A stretch of DNA of 64,000 nt from Brevibacterium atlanticum (GTDB lineage Bacteria; Actinomycetota; Actinomycetes; Actinomycetales; Brevibacteriaceae): assembly GCF_011617245.1 (NCBI RefSeq), contig NZ_CP050152.1:620001-684000 (forward strand). The letters are read 5' to 3'. Each line of letters starts with the position of its first letter. Within the stretch, counting starts at the first letter, position 1. The notes beneath the pieces are model-generated. The model saw only the letters and a program-made list of their open reading frames with translations, ran no database searches and was not told the DNA's origin. The position numbers and the translations under genes are program-made. Below, piece after piece: positions 1-8,265 of the stretch.

Positions 1-1
1 G

Positions 2-919
2 GACCTGCAGCTGCAGACCCAGGCGGCCGGGACGGTGACCTTCGAGACCGAACAGGGCGAGGTCAGTCTGCTCGCCACCGGCTGCCCGAAGACCGGGCTC
101 CAGCTCGACTTCCACGACGGCACCAACGGCAGGACCACCTCGGCGTGGCGGACCATCGACCTCGGTGTGCCGAACCAGGACGGTTCGCTCGTCATCGATT
201 TCAACCGTGCGGTCAACTACCCGTTCGCGTTCACCGCGTTCGCCACCTGCCCCGCCCCGATCGAGGGCAATGTCGTTCCCTTCGACGTCACTGCAGGTGA
301 GCGGCGTCCCCCGTTCTTCTATTCGGAGGCCGGGATCAACGTTCCGTTCCTGTTCTACGTCTGGTGGGACGAAGACAGCGCCGAGGTGACTCGACCCTGG
401 TACTCCCGCTTCGGCCTCGACATCACCATCCTCAACCCCACCCAGGACGAGGAGCGGGTCTCGCTCGTCGGCTTCGACGGGGTCGCGATGTCCGGCGGCG
501 ACCTCGGACCGCTGGGTCGCAAGGCGCGGTCGCGGCTCATCGACGTCGCCACCGAGGCATTGACCTCCCGGATACCGGTCATCGGCATCGGCGCGTACTC
601 CGCCTTCGTCATCCAGGCCCAGCGGGAGCTGCGCTCGCAGCAGGGCTACAACGACGGCATTGACGTCGAATACGAGGCATCGGCGGACCGGCTGCTCATC
701 GTGATGAACAATGAGCTCGAACCGGGCAGGGCCGGGTTCGACGTCGTCCACCAGGACGCCAGCGGACTGCTCTACGTCGAGATGCCCTTCGATATTCCGC
801 TCGAATCCGAGCGCACCGAGGTCGAGGACTTCGCCGCGGCGATGGAGGCGGACAGCCCGATCACCAGCTGGCAGGAATTCGACTACCGCATGGTCGCTCT
901 CATCCGCCACCACCGCTGA
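2..919 (+). CDS. DUF1684 family protein with long C-terminal extension, 5' truncated
   Basis: The frame is open from base 2 to the TGA at 917-919, so the N-terminus lies outside the window. The region around residues 45-95 (DFNRAVNYPFAFTAFATCP, then NVVPFDVTAGER) matches the conserved end of DUF1684, a family of unknown function with a nearly invariant DFNRAxNPPCAY-like motif. In the family the protein normally ends soon after the last GE(R). Here about 200 further residues follow, with the look of a second globular domain (for example WWDEDSAEVTRPWYSRFGLDI) that I do not recognise. It is convergent with the M13 peptidase gene, and a palindromic terminator separates them. The family assignment is by motif memory; the function is unknown. 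Confidence 0.7.
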   Translation, partial: DLQLQTQAAGTVTFETEQGEVSLLATGCPKTGLQLDFHDGTNGRTTSAWRTIDLGVPNQDGSLVIDFNRAVNYPFAFTAFATCPAPIEGNVVPFDVTAGERRPPFFYSEAGINVPFLFYVWWDEDSAEVTRPWYSRFGLDITILNPTQDEERVSLVGFDGVAMSGGDLGPLGRKARSRLIDVATEALTSRIPVIGIGAYSAFVIQAQRELRSQQGYNDGIDVEYEASADRLLIVMNNELEPGRAGFDVVHQDASGLLYVEMPFDIPLESERTEVEDFAAAMEADSPITSWQEFDYRMVALIRHHR

Positions 920-987
920 CCCGCGGTCGCGGTCGCGGGCGCGAAACGCCGCACGCCCCGACGCGCCCACGTCTCACCCCCAGAACC

Positions 988-1039
988 ACCTGACGGCGGC
1001 CCAGCAACCTCGCGCGAGGTTGCTGGGCCGCCGTCAGGT
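988..1039. terminator. Large palindrome, copy 1 of a four-copy family; bidirectional terminator
   Basis: A 52-bp perfect palindrome centred at 1013/1014, core GGCGGCCCAGCAACCTCGCG and its complement. It lies between the convergent DUF1684 and M13 peptidase genes, so termination of both is the simplest role. The same core recurs at 15219, 23560 and 26334. Confidence 0.75.
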
Positions 1040-1044
1040 AGCAA

Positions 1045-3015
1045 TTACCAGATGGTGACTCGGTCTGCTGGGGCGAGGTACATTGCGTCGCCTTCGGCCA
1101 CCTCGTAGGTGTCGTGGAAGGCCGTCATGTTCTTCACGACCTGATTGCACCGGAACTCCTCCGGCGAATGCGGGTCGATCGAGAGCCTGCGCACGCGTTC
1201 CTCAGTGCGCATTGTCGACCGCCAGGCCTTCGCCCATGCTTCGAAGAACTCCTTCGCCTGCTCCGCCGACGGTGTCACCGGCACACCGGGCGTCCCGGCG
1301 CGTTCGCCGAGTTCGAGCTCGAGCGCCTTCCACCCGATCGACAGTCCGCCGAGGTCGCCGATGTTCTCACCGACCGTCAGTGCCCCGTTGACGTGCTGAT
1401 TCTCGTCCAACCCGGCCGGCACCAAGGCCTCGTACTGGTCGATGAGCGCCTTCGTGCGCTCTTCGAAGAGCTCCCGATCCGACTCCGTCCACCAGTCGAC
1501 GAGGTTGCCGTCCCCGTCATAGCGTGACCCCTGATCGTCGAAGCCGTGTCCGATCTCGTGTCCGATGACCGCGCCGATCGCCCCGAAGTTCGCCGCCACT
1601 TCGCCCTCGGCGTCGAAGAACGGCGGCTGCAGGATCGCGGCCGGGAAGACGATCTCGTTCATCACCGGGTGGTAGTAGGCGTTGACCGTCTGCGGGGTCA
1701 TCAGCCACTCGGTCCGGTCGATCGGACCGCCGATGCGACCCACCTGCCGAGCGTGCTCAGCCTGCGAGCAGCGCCTCACATTCCCGACCAGATCGGAGGC
1801 GTCGATCGTGGCCGGGTACTCCCGCCACACCTCCGGATAGCCGACCTTCGGGGTGAACTTCGAGAGCTTGACCAGCGCCTTGTCCTTGGTCTCCGCGCTC
1901 ATCCAGTCGAGGTCCCGGATCGAGGCGTCGTAGGCCTTGATGAGCATCGCCACGAGGTGGTCGATGGCGTCCTTGGCCTCGGGCGGGAACTCTTCCGCGA
2001 CGTAGAGCTTGCCCACGGCCTCACCGAGGTAGCCCTCGACGAGGCTGACCCCGCGCTTCCAGCGCTCCCGCAGTGCGGGCGTGCCCGAGAGGGTGCGGGA
2101 GTTGAAGTCGAAGTTCTCCTCGACGAACTCATCGGAGAGCAGCGAGGCGGTGTCGGAGACGACGACGAAGCGCAGCCAGGTCTTGATGGTCTCGAGATCC
2201 GTCTCGGCCCACACCTTCGCCATGCCCGTGACGAACGAGGGCTGGGAGACGACGAGGTACTTCAGGTCCGTCGCATCGGCGGTGAGGATGCCCAGGTAGG
2301 AGTCGAAGTCGAACTCGGGCCCGAGGTCGCGCAGTTCGGCGATCGAGTATTTGTTATAGGTCTTCTCCGCATCCCGGCAGGCGACCCGGTCCCAATGGTG
2401 GCGGGCGATCTCGGTTTCGAACGCCATCACCTTCGCGGCCACCTCGGCGTCGGAGACTCCCGACTTCTCACCGAGCCCGGCCAGGGCGGCGATCTTCTGC
2501 ACATGCGCGAGGAACTTCGCCCGCACCTCGGCGTGGTCGTCGTTGAAGTAGTAGTCCTCATCGGGCAGGGAGATGCCGGCCTGGACGAGGTAGAGGGCGT
2601 AGACGTCGGAGTCCCTGGCATCGGCGGTGACGTACCCGCCGAGCACACCCCCGATGCCCTCGGTCTCGAGCCGGGCCAGCAGTGCCGCGAGCTCGGACTT
2701 GTCCTCGGCGGCGTCGATGGCCGCGAACGTCGACTCCAGGGGTGCGACGCCGAGGTCGTTGATGCGTTCGACGTCCATGAACGAGGTGAAGAGGTCGGCG
2801 ACCTTCTGGCCCTCGGTTCCGGGTTCCTGAGGGGTGTCGGAGACGGAGGTGATGATGTCGCGGACCTTGGTCTCGGCGGTGTCGAAGAGCTCCCGCATCG
2901 CTCCGTCGCCGGCACGATCGTCGGGGATGGTGAAGGAATCGATCCACTCACCGTTGATGTGCCGGTAGAGGTCGTCCTGCGGCCGGATCGAGCCGGATGA
3001 GGTTTGAGAAGTCAT
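1045..3015 (-). CDS. M13 family zinc metallopeptidase (neprilysin/PepO-like)
   Basis: The protein is 656 residues, the usual size for bacterial M13 peptidases. The zinc motif HEIGH lies at residues 486-490. It is followed about 55 residues later by ENIGDLGG (third ligand Glu and the conserved Asp), and the substrate-binding NAYYHP motif lies upstream. No signal peptide or membrane anchor is seen, so it is probably cytoplasmic, as are many actinobacterial PepO homologues. The family cleaves oligopeptides. The C-terminal Cys-x-x-Trp typical of animal neprilysins is reduced to a terminal Trp. The start at 3015 abuts the divergent phosphatase gene, and its promoter must lie in 3016-3088. Confidence 0.93.
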   Translation of the reverse strand: MTSQTSSGSIRPQDDLYRHINGEWIDSFTIPDDRAGDGAMRELFDTAETKVRDIITSVSDTPQEPGTEGQKVADLFTSFMDVERINDLGVAPLESTFAAIDAAEDKSELAALLARLETEGIGGVLGGYVTADARDSDVYALYLVQAGISLPDEDYYFNDDHAEVRAKFLAHVQKIAALAGLGEKSGVSDAEVAAKVMAFETEIARHHWDRVACRDAEKTYNKYSIAELRDLGPEFDFDSYLGILTADATDLKYLVVSQPSFVTGMAKVWAETDLETIKTWLRFVVVSDTASLLSDEFVEENFDFNSRTLSGTPALRERWKRGVSLVEGYLGEAVGKLYVAEEFPPEAKDAIDHLVAMLIKAYDASIRDLDWMSAETKDKALVKLSKFTPKVGYPEVWREYPATIDASDLVGNVRRCSQAEHARQVGRIGGPIDRTEWLMTPQTVNAYYHPVMNEIVFPAAILQPPFFDAEGEVAANFGAIGAVIGHEIGHGFDDQGSRYDGDGNLVDWWTESDRELFEERTKALIDQYEALVPAGLDENQHVNGALTVGENIGDLGGLSIGWKALELELGERAGTPGVPVTPSAEQAKEFFEAWAKAWRSTMRTEERVRRLSIDPHSPEEFRCNQVVKNMTAFHDTYEVAEGDAMYLAPADRVTIW

Positions 3016-3088
3016 GGTCCAACAGTATCGTGATCAGTGGGCGATCCGTGCTGAGAATCTGCGGCGCAGCATCGACGAGGAGGAGCGA

Positions 3089-3664
3089 ATGAGTATGGCA
3101 TCCGTCGTGTTCGTGTGCACCGGCAACATCTGCCGGTCCGTCACCGCCGAACGCGTGCTTGAGCATCATCTTGCCGTCAACGGCGCCGAGGCGGTCGTCG
3201 ACTCCGCCGGAATCAGCGACGAGGAGGCCGGCAACCCCATCGACCCACGTCAGGCGCGTGTGCTTGCCGCCGCCGGCTACCGCACCGGTGATCATGTCGC
3301 CCGCCAGATCACTCCCGAATGGCTGGCCGACCGCGACCTCGCCGTGGCGATGACCGCCCGCCACTACCGTGCCCTTGAGCGGATGATCGCCGATCTGCCC
3401 GCCGAGGCGGCCCCGGAGCTGCGGATGCTGCGCGAGTTCGATCCGCGGGTGCCCGATGTCCCCGGTGCGGGAGGGCAGGCGACCGCGGATGATGTCGGAG
3501 AGGGCGGGGCCGCCTCGGCGAAGGTCGACGGAGTGCCCGCGCCCGACGTCGAGGACCCCTGGTACGGGGAATTGAAGGATTTCGAAGAAACTCTTGAGAC
3601 AATCGAGGTGTCCGTGCCGGGAATCACCGACCGACTGTATGCATTGGCGGCGGCCTCTCGGTGA
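3089..3664 (+). CDS. Low-molecular-weight protein-tyrosine phosphatase
   Basis: This is a 191-residue protein that would hydrolyse phosphotyrosine in the cytoplasm. The P-loop CTGNICRS begins at Cys10 with Arg16 (C-x5-R-S), and the general acid is Asp156 in EDPWYGEL, followed by the usual DFEETLETI helix. I chose the ATG at 3089 because it has a purine-rich Shine-Dalgarno (GAGGAGGAG, 3076-3084) at good spacing and places the P-loop at the family's usual position. The frame is open further upstream to 3014 but would overlap the divergent peptidase start. Odd: a 25-residue Ala/Gly/Asp-rich insertion (about residues 128-153) just before the DPW motif, where the family normally has a short loop. 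Confidence 0.9.
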   Translation: MSMASVVFVCTGNICRSVTAERVLEHHLAVNGAEAVVDSAGISDEEAGNPIDPRQARVLAAAGYRTGDHVARQITPEWLADRDLAVAMTARHYRALERMIADLPAEAAPELRMLREFDPRVPDVPGAGGQATADDVGEGGAASAKVDGVPAPDVEDPWYGELKDFEETLETIEVSVPGITDRLYALAAASR

Positions 3665-3729
3665 TACTGGTAGGCAGAAGCGTGTCGGCACGGCCGATAT
3701 CCCAGGTACGCCTTGAAGGAGAATCTCTC

Positions 3730-4365
3730 ATGACCCGATCCGCCGCTCGAACGAAGTGGTCCGCTCTCAGGATGAGCTTCGCCGCTCTGCTGGTGGCGGC
3801 GATGAGCGTGTTCGCGTTCGCGCCCGCCGCCAGCGCGCACGACCAGCTGGTGTCGTCGAATCCCGAGGACGGCGCCGAACTCGATCAGCAGCCGAAGTGG
3901 CTCGAGATGACCTTCTCCGGCAACATCCAGGAGGTCGGCTCCGAGGTCACCGTCGTCGTCGACGGCAAGGACGTCTCCGCAGGTGAGCTGACCGTCAAGG
4001 ACAAGAAACTGTCTGTGGCACTGCCCGATGACCTCAAGCCCGGTGACTACAAGGTCACCTGGCGTGTGGTCTCGCAGGACGGTCACCCGATCTCCGGGGA
4101 CTACTCGTTCGCGATCAAGGACTCCGAGGGTGCCGGCGGTTCGGTCGAGGAGTCGACGAAGGCCGGACTCGGCGGCGGTGTCGTCGACGAGCCGGGCAAG
4201 AACAACGAGGACCGCGGCGAGATCGGCGAATCCACCGGCAGCGACTCGGGAATGTCGACGCCGATGATCGTGCTGCTCTCCGTCGGCGGCCTGGCGATCA
4301 TCGTCATCGTCGTCCTGCTCATGCGCCGCAAGTCCAAGGGACTGCCCGGCACCAAGGGCGACTGA
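3730..4365 (+). CDS. CopC domain copper-binding protein, membrane-tethered
   Basis: The 211-residue protein has an N-terminal signal peptide ending AFAPAASA and one C-terminal transmembrane helix (about residues 178-198, IVLLSVGGLAIIVIVVLLM) followed by RRKSK. The CopC fold is recognised from the His immediately after cleavage (AHDQLVSSNPEDGA) and from SQDGHPISGDYSF; these His/Asp residues are the known Cu(II) site of CopC. The protein would hold copper outside the cell while anchored to the membrane. No CopD neighbour is present, as in many actinobacteria. ATG at 3730 is preceded by GAAGGAGA. It lies 65 bases after the phosphatase gene and may be co-transcribed with it. Confidence 0.9.
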   Translation: MTRSAARTKWSALRMSFAALLVAAMSVFAFAPAASAHDQLVSSNPEDGAELDQQPKWLEMTFSGNIQEVGSEVTVVVDGKDVSAGELTVKDKKLSVALPDDLKPGDYKVTWRVVSQDGHPISGDYSFAIKDSEGAGGSVEESTKAGLGGGVVDEPGKNNEDRGEIGESTGSDSGMSTPMIVLLSVGGLAIIVIVVLLMRRKSKGLPGTKGD

Positions 4366-4383
4366 GGCGCACTCGGACAAACT

Positions 4384-4413
4384 CGGGCCCGGAAGCGATC
4401 GCTTCCGGGCCCG
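4384..4413. terminator. Perfect 30-bp palindromic hairpin after copC
   Basis: The palindrome CGGGCCCGGAAGCGA and its exact complement, centred at 4398/4399, lies 18 bases after the CopC stop. It is likely a Rho-independent type terminator for the + strand gene. Confidence 0.7.
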
Positions 4414-4426
4414 AACTTCTGTCGTG

Positions 4427-4498
4427 GCGGCGATCCGGTGACGGGCGGTGATCCGGAGTCGGGGCGGCGATCCGATGACGGGCGGCGATCCGGTGACT
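4427..4498. repeat. Four imperfect tandem copies of an 18-19 bp unit
   Basis: The unit GCGGCGATCCGGTGACGG recurs four times with 1-4 changes (starts near 4427, 4445, 4464 and 4482). It lies in the 323-base gap between the convergent CopC and PQQ-dehydrogenase genes. No gene is seen in the rest of the gap (4499-4688); its middle is AT-richer and holds a weak inverted repeat around 4578-4613. Confidence 0.75.
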
Positions 4499-4688
4499 CG
4501 GCGAGGTCGAGTGCCGGTCTTTGTTCGCGGGCCCCAGTGGCATCCACGGAATTCGGGACACTCTTCTCTCAAATACTCACGTTCTTCTGTGAGGATTTCA
4601 GAGAAACGTGTGCCTTGAGGGCCGAGCGGTGGCGGGCCCGGCAGTGTGACCAGGGCGGTAGGGGGCCGCTCAGCGTGTGCCAGGCAAC

Positions 4689-5951
4689 TCAGGGTGCGAA
4701 GCGCAGCAGGCGGTCGTCGTCCGGGCCGGGGTCTCCGCGACCGTCGGTGTTGTTCGTCAGCACGTACAGCGAACCGTCGGGGCCCTGCACCACATCGCGC
4801 AGACGACCGTATTCTCCCGTCCACAGAGAGGTGGAGTCGGCAAGGTCGTCGAGGGGTACTTGGTGCAGGCGTTCACCGCGCAGGCCGGCGATGACGATGG
4901 ACTTCTCGGTGACGGCCAGTCCGCTGGGGCTCGCTTCGTCGGTCGACCACTGCTGCACAGGGTCGATGAATTCGGCGTCGCCCGCGCCGCCATCGCCACT
5001 GCCGGCACCGCCACCAGCGGTACCGCCTCCACCGCGCCCATCCTCGGCGATGCCTTCGACCTCGGGCCAGCCGTAGTTGCCGCCGGGTTCGATGACGTTG
5101 AGCTCATCCCACGTGTCCTGCCCGAATTCCGCGGCGTACATCCTGCCTTCGTCATCCCAGCCGAGCCCCTGCGGGTTCCGGTGGCCCATGCTGTAGACGA
5201 GGGAATCGCCGAAGGGGTTGTCCTCTGGGGCCTCTCCGTTGGGCGTCATGCGCAGGATCTTGCCTGACAGTGCGTCCTCGTCCTGCGCACTGTCACGATC
5301 GCCGGTGTCGCCGAGCGTGGCGTACAACATCCCATCGGGTCCGAAGGCCAAGCGCCCGCCGTTGTGGAAATTCGCCGTGGGCAGTCCGTCGACGATCGTC
5401 TCGGGGTCACTCAGAGACAGATCCCCCGCCTCGCCGCGGAGGTCGAACCTGACGATCCGGTTCTCCTTATCGGCGGCGAAGAAGGCATAGAGCCGGTCGT
5501 CATCGACGGCGAGACCGTGGAGGCCGGCCTCGCCTCCCGCGGAGACCTCGTCGATGCGACCGATCTCCCGTGCCCGCCCGCCTCCTGAGATCTCGAGGAT
5601 GCGCCCGGAATCGCGCTCGCTGACCAGGGGTGTGTCGCTGATGAAGGCGACTGACCACGGGGCTTCGAGCCCGGTGGCGATGACCTCAGGGGAGTCGGCA
5701 TCGGGTGCTCCCGCAGCGGAATCCGATCCCGACCGTGTGCTTGACGATCCGGAGTCCGCCCCCGCCGAGGTGGCTCCCGGCTCGCGTCCGTCCCGACCGT
5801 CGGTCTCGCCGGAGCCGGACGAGCAGGCCGTGAGCAGGGCTGTCACGGCGAAGGCGACACCGGTGAGTCGCCTCTGGCCCGGCATTCGGCGGCGCCGGTC
5901 AGACAGCAGAGTGGACTGAGAGGGTCGATGCGGGTGGGCCGTGGAGTCCAC
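4689..5951 (-). CDS. PQQ-dependent sugar dehydrogenase, secreted lipoprotein
   Basis: This 420-residue protein belongs to the soluble glucose/sorbosone dehydrogenase beta-propeller family. Signature segments are DTPLVSERDSGRI, DTGDRDSAQ, GHRNPQGLGWDDEGRMYAAE and GQDTWDELNVIEPGGNYGWP. It would oxidise an aldose outside the membrane using PQQ. A lipobox (ALLTAC) follows a hydrophobic stretch that begins about 25 residues in, so it is probably lipid-anchored. The GTG at 5949-5951 is preceded by AGGAGGAAC, which supports this start although it gives a long N-region; the inner ATG (MPGQRR) is an alternative. A Ser/Gly/Asp-rich linker follows the lipobox, and another Gly/Ala-rich insertion lies around residues 300-325. 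Confidence 0.88.
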   Translation of the reverse strand: MDSTAHPHRPSQSTLLSDRRRRMPGQRRLTGVAFAVTALLTACSSGSGETDGRDGREPGATSAGADSGSSSTRSGSDSAAGAPDADSPEVIATGLEAPWSVAFISDTPLVSERDSGRILEISGGGRAREIGRIDEVSAGGEAGLHGLAVDDDRLYAFFAADKENRIVRFDLRGEAGDLSLSDPETIVDGLPTANFHNGGRLAFGPDGMLYATLGDTGDRDSAQDEDALSGKILRMTPNGEAPEDNPFGDSLVYSMGHRNPQGLGWDDEGRMYAAEFGQDTWDELNVIEPGGNYGWPEVEGIAEDGRGGGGTAGGGAGSGDGGAGDAEFIDPVQQWSTDEASPSGLAVTEKSIVIAGLRGERLHQVPLDDLADSTSLWTGEYGRLRDVVQGPDGSLYVLTNNTDGRGDPGPDDDRLLRFAP

Positions 5952-6070
5952 GGTTCCTCCTGTGCGTGAGGGCCAGTACCGTCCAGCCTAGCGTCTCGGG
6001 GCGGTGGGGAGAATGGCCGGCAGCTCGGCGAGCGGCCTCCTCTTGCCGGACACGTACCCGTCCGCTAGCT

Positions 6071-6089
6071 TTAGGTTAGCCTGACCTAA
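6071..6089. promoter_or_regulatory. DtxR/IdeR-type iron box
   Basis: TTAGGTTAGCCTGACCTAA differs at one base from the textbook DtxR consensus (TTAGGTTAGCCTAACCTAA). It lies 25 bases upstream of the siderophore-binding gene and overlaps a likely -10 element (TAAAAT, 6086-6091). Iron-loaded DtxR would block transcription. Confidence 0.9.
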
Positions 6090-6113
6090 AATACTCCTGC
6101 GAGAGGGATTGAG

Positions 6114-7064
6114 ATGAAGAAGTCAGTCGTTGCGTTCGCGTCGGCACTTGCCGTCGGATCGTTGGCACTGGGCGGATGCGGCAGCAGCTCCGCCGCCGAT
6201 GAGGCAGACGAGTCGGCAACGATCACCGTGCCGACGGGCAAAGGCGAGGTCGAGGTTCCGAAGGATGCGAAGCGGATCGTGGCGATCAACGGAGCTGCTG
6301 CGGACACGGCTGCGGAGCTGGGGCGCAAGCCGGTTGCAGTGGCAGGGACAGTAGCCACGGGATCGAACGGACTCTATCCCTGGGAGCAGGACCTCCTCGG
6401 CGATGTCGCCGATGACTCGCTCGTCGACGGGCAGTCGTTCGCGGTCAACGTCGAGAACGTTGCCGATCTCGAACCCGACGTCATCCTGGCAGCACCGTGG
6501 AACGTCACCGACGATTCGGTCTACAAGCAGCTCTCGGCCATCGCGCCGGTCGTCACGCCGGATTCCGATGCGGCCAACCCCGACTGGGATGACACCGCGA
6601 AGGCAGTCGGCACGGCACTCGGCAAGGACAAAGAGGTCGACGAACTCATCGACAAGACGAAGCGCGACCTTGAGTCCGCCGGTGACGAACTCGGAGTCAC
6701 GGGCAAGACGTACCAACTGATCTCCCCGCAGAAGGGCGAGATCTACTTCGGCAACGCGAAGCCGCTCGAACTCTACGGACTCAAGCCCGGTAAGCACCAG
6801 ATACCCGACGAGGTCAACAACGTCGCCCTGTCCACGGAGAAGATGAACGAGCTCGATGCCGACTACCTCTTCATCTGGCCCCTCGACGGTGACGGCAAGA
6901 AGCTCGTCGAAGACAATCCTGCGTATGAGGATCTGCCGTCGGTGAAGAACGACTCGGCGATGTTCATCGACGAGAACTTCGCTGCGGCGATCAACGCGGC
7001 AAGCCCCGCCAGCCTCGAATGGCTGGATACCGAGAGCGGCATCGAGGACATCCTCAAGAAATGA
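6114..7064 (+). CDS. Iron-siderophore ABC transporter substrate-binding lipoprotein
   Basis: The 316-residue protein starts MKKSVVAFASALAVG and has a lipobox LGGC at residues 18-21, so it is a lipid-anchored extracytoplasmic receptor. The rest is a FepB/FhuD-like class III binding protein: KRIVAING near the start of the first lobe, then NVENVADLEPDVILAAPWN, and a C-terminal lobe with LDADYLFIWPL. It would capture ferric siderophore and hand it to an ABC permease. No permease or ATPase gene lies nearby, so the permease must be encoded elsewhere. The iron box directly upstream indicates induction by iron starvation. Confidence 0.9.
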   Translation: MKKSVVAFASALAVGSLALGGCGSSSAADEADESATITVPTGKGEVEVPKDAKRIVAINGAAADTAAELGRKPVAVAGTVATGSNGLYPWEQDLLGDVADDSLVDGQSFAVNVENVADLEPDVILAAPWNVTDDSVYKQLSAIAPVVTPDSDAANPDWDDTAKAVGTALGKDKEVDELIDKTKRDLESAGDELGVTGKTYQLISPQKGEIYFGNAKPLELYGLKPGKHQIPDEVNNVALSTEKMNELDADYLFIWPLDGDGKKLVEDNPAYEDLPSVKNDSAMFIDENFAAAINAASPASLEWLDTESGIEDILKK

Positions 7065-7180
7065 TCGGTCGCGGTCGCCGATCGCACGCGGAATAGAACC
7101 ATCACGGTGGGCTGTTGCCATCAGTGGACGCGCTCTTCGCTGAGGGTGTCCGGCATCCACCGATCGAAAGGCCCCGCACC

Positions 7181-8167
7181 GTGTCCGTCCCGCTGAATAT
7201 CCTCGACCTCGTCTCCATCCGCGACGGATCCACCGCTCGTGAGGCGATCACGGAATCGATGACCTCGGCGAGACTGGCCGACGAACTCGGATACACAAGG
7301 CTGTGGTTCGCCGAACACCACAACACGATGGGGCTGGCCGCCAGCGCCACGGCCCTGCTCATCTCTCAGGCCGCCTCGGTGACGGAGAAGATTCGGGTCG
7401 GATCCGGCGGCGTGATGCTGCCCAACCATTCCCCGCTCATGGTCGCCGAGCAGTACGGAACGCTCGCGAACATCCACGGTGACCGCATCGACCTAGGCCT
7501 CGGCCGGGCGCCCGGCACGGACGGAATGACCGCGCAGGCGCTCGCCAGATCCTCGGCAGAACCGCAGGACTTCGCGCAGAACATCTACGACATGCAGGGA
7601 TGGTTCTCCGATACCGGGCAGGCCCACACCGCGCCGATCAAGTCCGCCGTCTCGGCGGGGATGAACGTGCCGATCTGGGTGCTCGGATCGACGATGAACG
7701 GTGCCTCGATCGCCGGTCAGCTCGGTCTGCCGTTCTCGCTGGCCTCGCACTTCGCGCCCGACCAGATCGACATTGCGATCAAGACCTACCGCGATTCCTT
7801 CACCACCGAGGCTCCGACCGCGCAGATCGACGAACCCTATGTCATGGCCGGAATCAACGTCATGGTCGCCGACACCGACGCCGAGGCGGCTCGCCAGTTC
7901 ACCTCCGTCCAGCAGATGTTCGCCGACATGCGCAGCGGGCGCCGCCGGTCGCTGCAGCCCCCGGTCGACCCGGCCGAGATCGCTGCACAGGGCGGGACCA
8001 GCCCGATGCTGGCGATCAGTGCCGTCGGCTCCCCGGACACGGCGACCGCGCAGATGGCCGAGTTCGTCCGGCGCACCGGCGCCGATGAGCTCATCACCGT
8101 CACCTACGCCTTTGACCCTGAGGTGCAGCGCCAGTCTCTGCGGCTGCTCGCCGACGCCTGGTTCTGA
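7181..8167 (+). CDS. LLM class flavin-dependent oxidoreductase
   Basis: The 328-residue protein is of the luciferase-like monooxygenase family, MsnO8-type subgroup. It opens with VSVPLNILDLVSI and carries RLWFAEHHNTMGLAAS and RVGSGGVMLPNHSPL, then DLGLGRAPGTD, the family's FMN-binding hallmarks. It would use reduced flavin (or F420) to oxygenate an unknown small substrate in the cytoplasm. The frame is open back to a TTG at 7115, but the GTG at 7181 matches the family's usual N-terminus and has an AAAGG upstream. It is convergent with the NmrA-like gene; only a weak hairpin near 8202-8220 lies between them. Confidence 0.88.
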   Translation: MSVPLNILDLVSIRDGSTAREAITESMTSARLADELGYTRLWFAEHHNTMGLAASATALLISQAASVTEKIRVGSGGVMLPNHSPLMVAEQYGTLANIHGDRIDLGLGRAPGTDGMTAQALARSSAEPQDFAQNIYDMQGWFSDTGQAHTAPIKSAVSAGMNVPIWVLGSTMNGASIAGQLGLPFSLASHFAPDQIDIAIKTYRDSFTTEAPTAQIDEPYVMAGINVMVADTDAEAARQFTSVQQMFADMRSGRRRSLQPPVDPAEIAAQGGTSPMLAISAVGSPDTATAQMAEFVRRTGADELITVTYAFDPEVQRQSLRLLADAWF

Positions 8168-8265
8168 AGGGCGAGGGCCGGCGGGTGGAGAAGCCGCAAT
8201 AGACGCCCCAGCTGGTGGCGTGACCCCTACGCTCCGTTCGCCGTCTGTGCGCGACCGCCGCTGTG

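Noticed and set aside
1546..3000. 484-codon open frame on the + strand opposite the M13 peptidase
   Set aside because: It is the exact antisense of a strongly supported peptidase with zinc motifs; the product has no recognisable domain and is typical of high-GC shadow frames.
8202..8220. Terminator between the convergent LLM and NmrA-like genes
   Set aside because: The ACGCCCCAG/CTGGTGGCGT repeat is short and imperfect; too weak to list as a feature.
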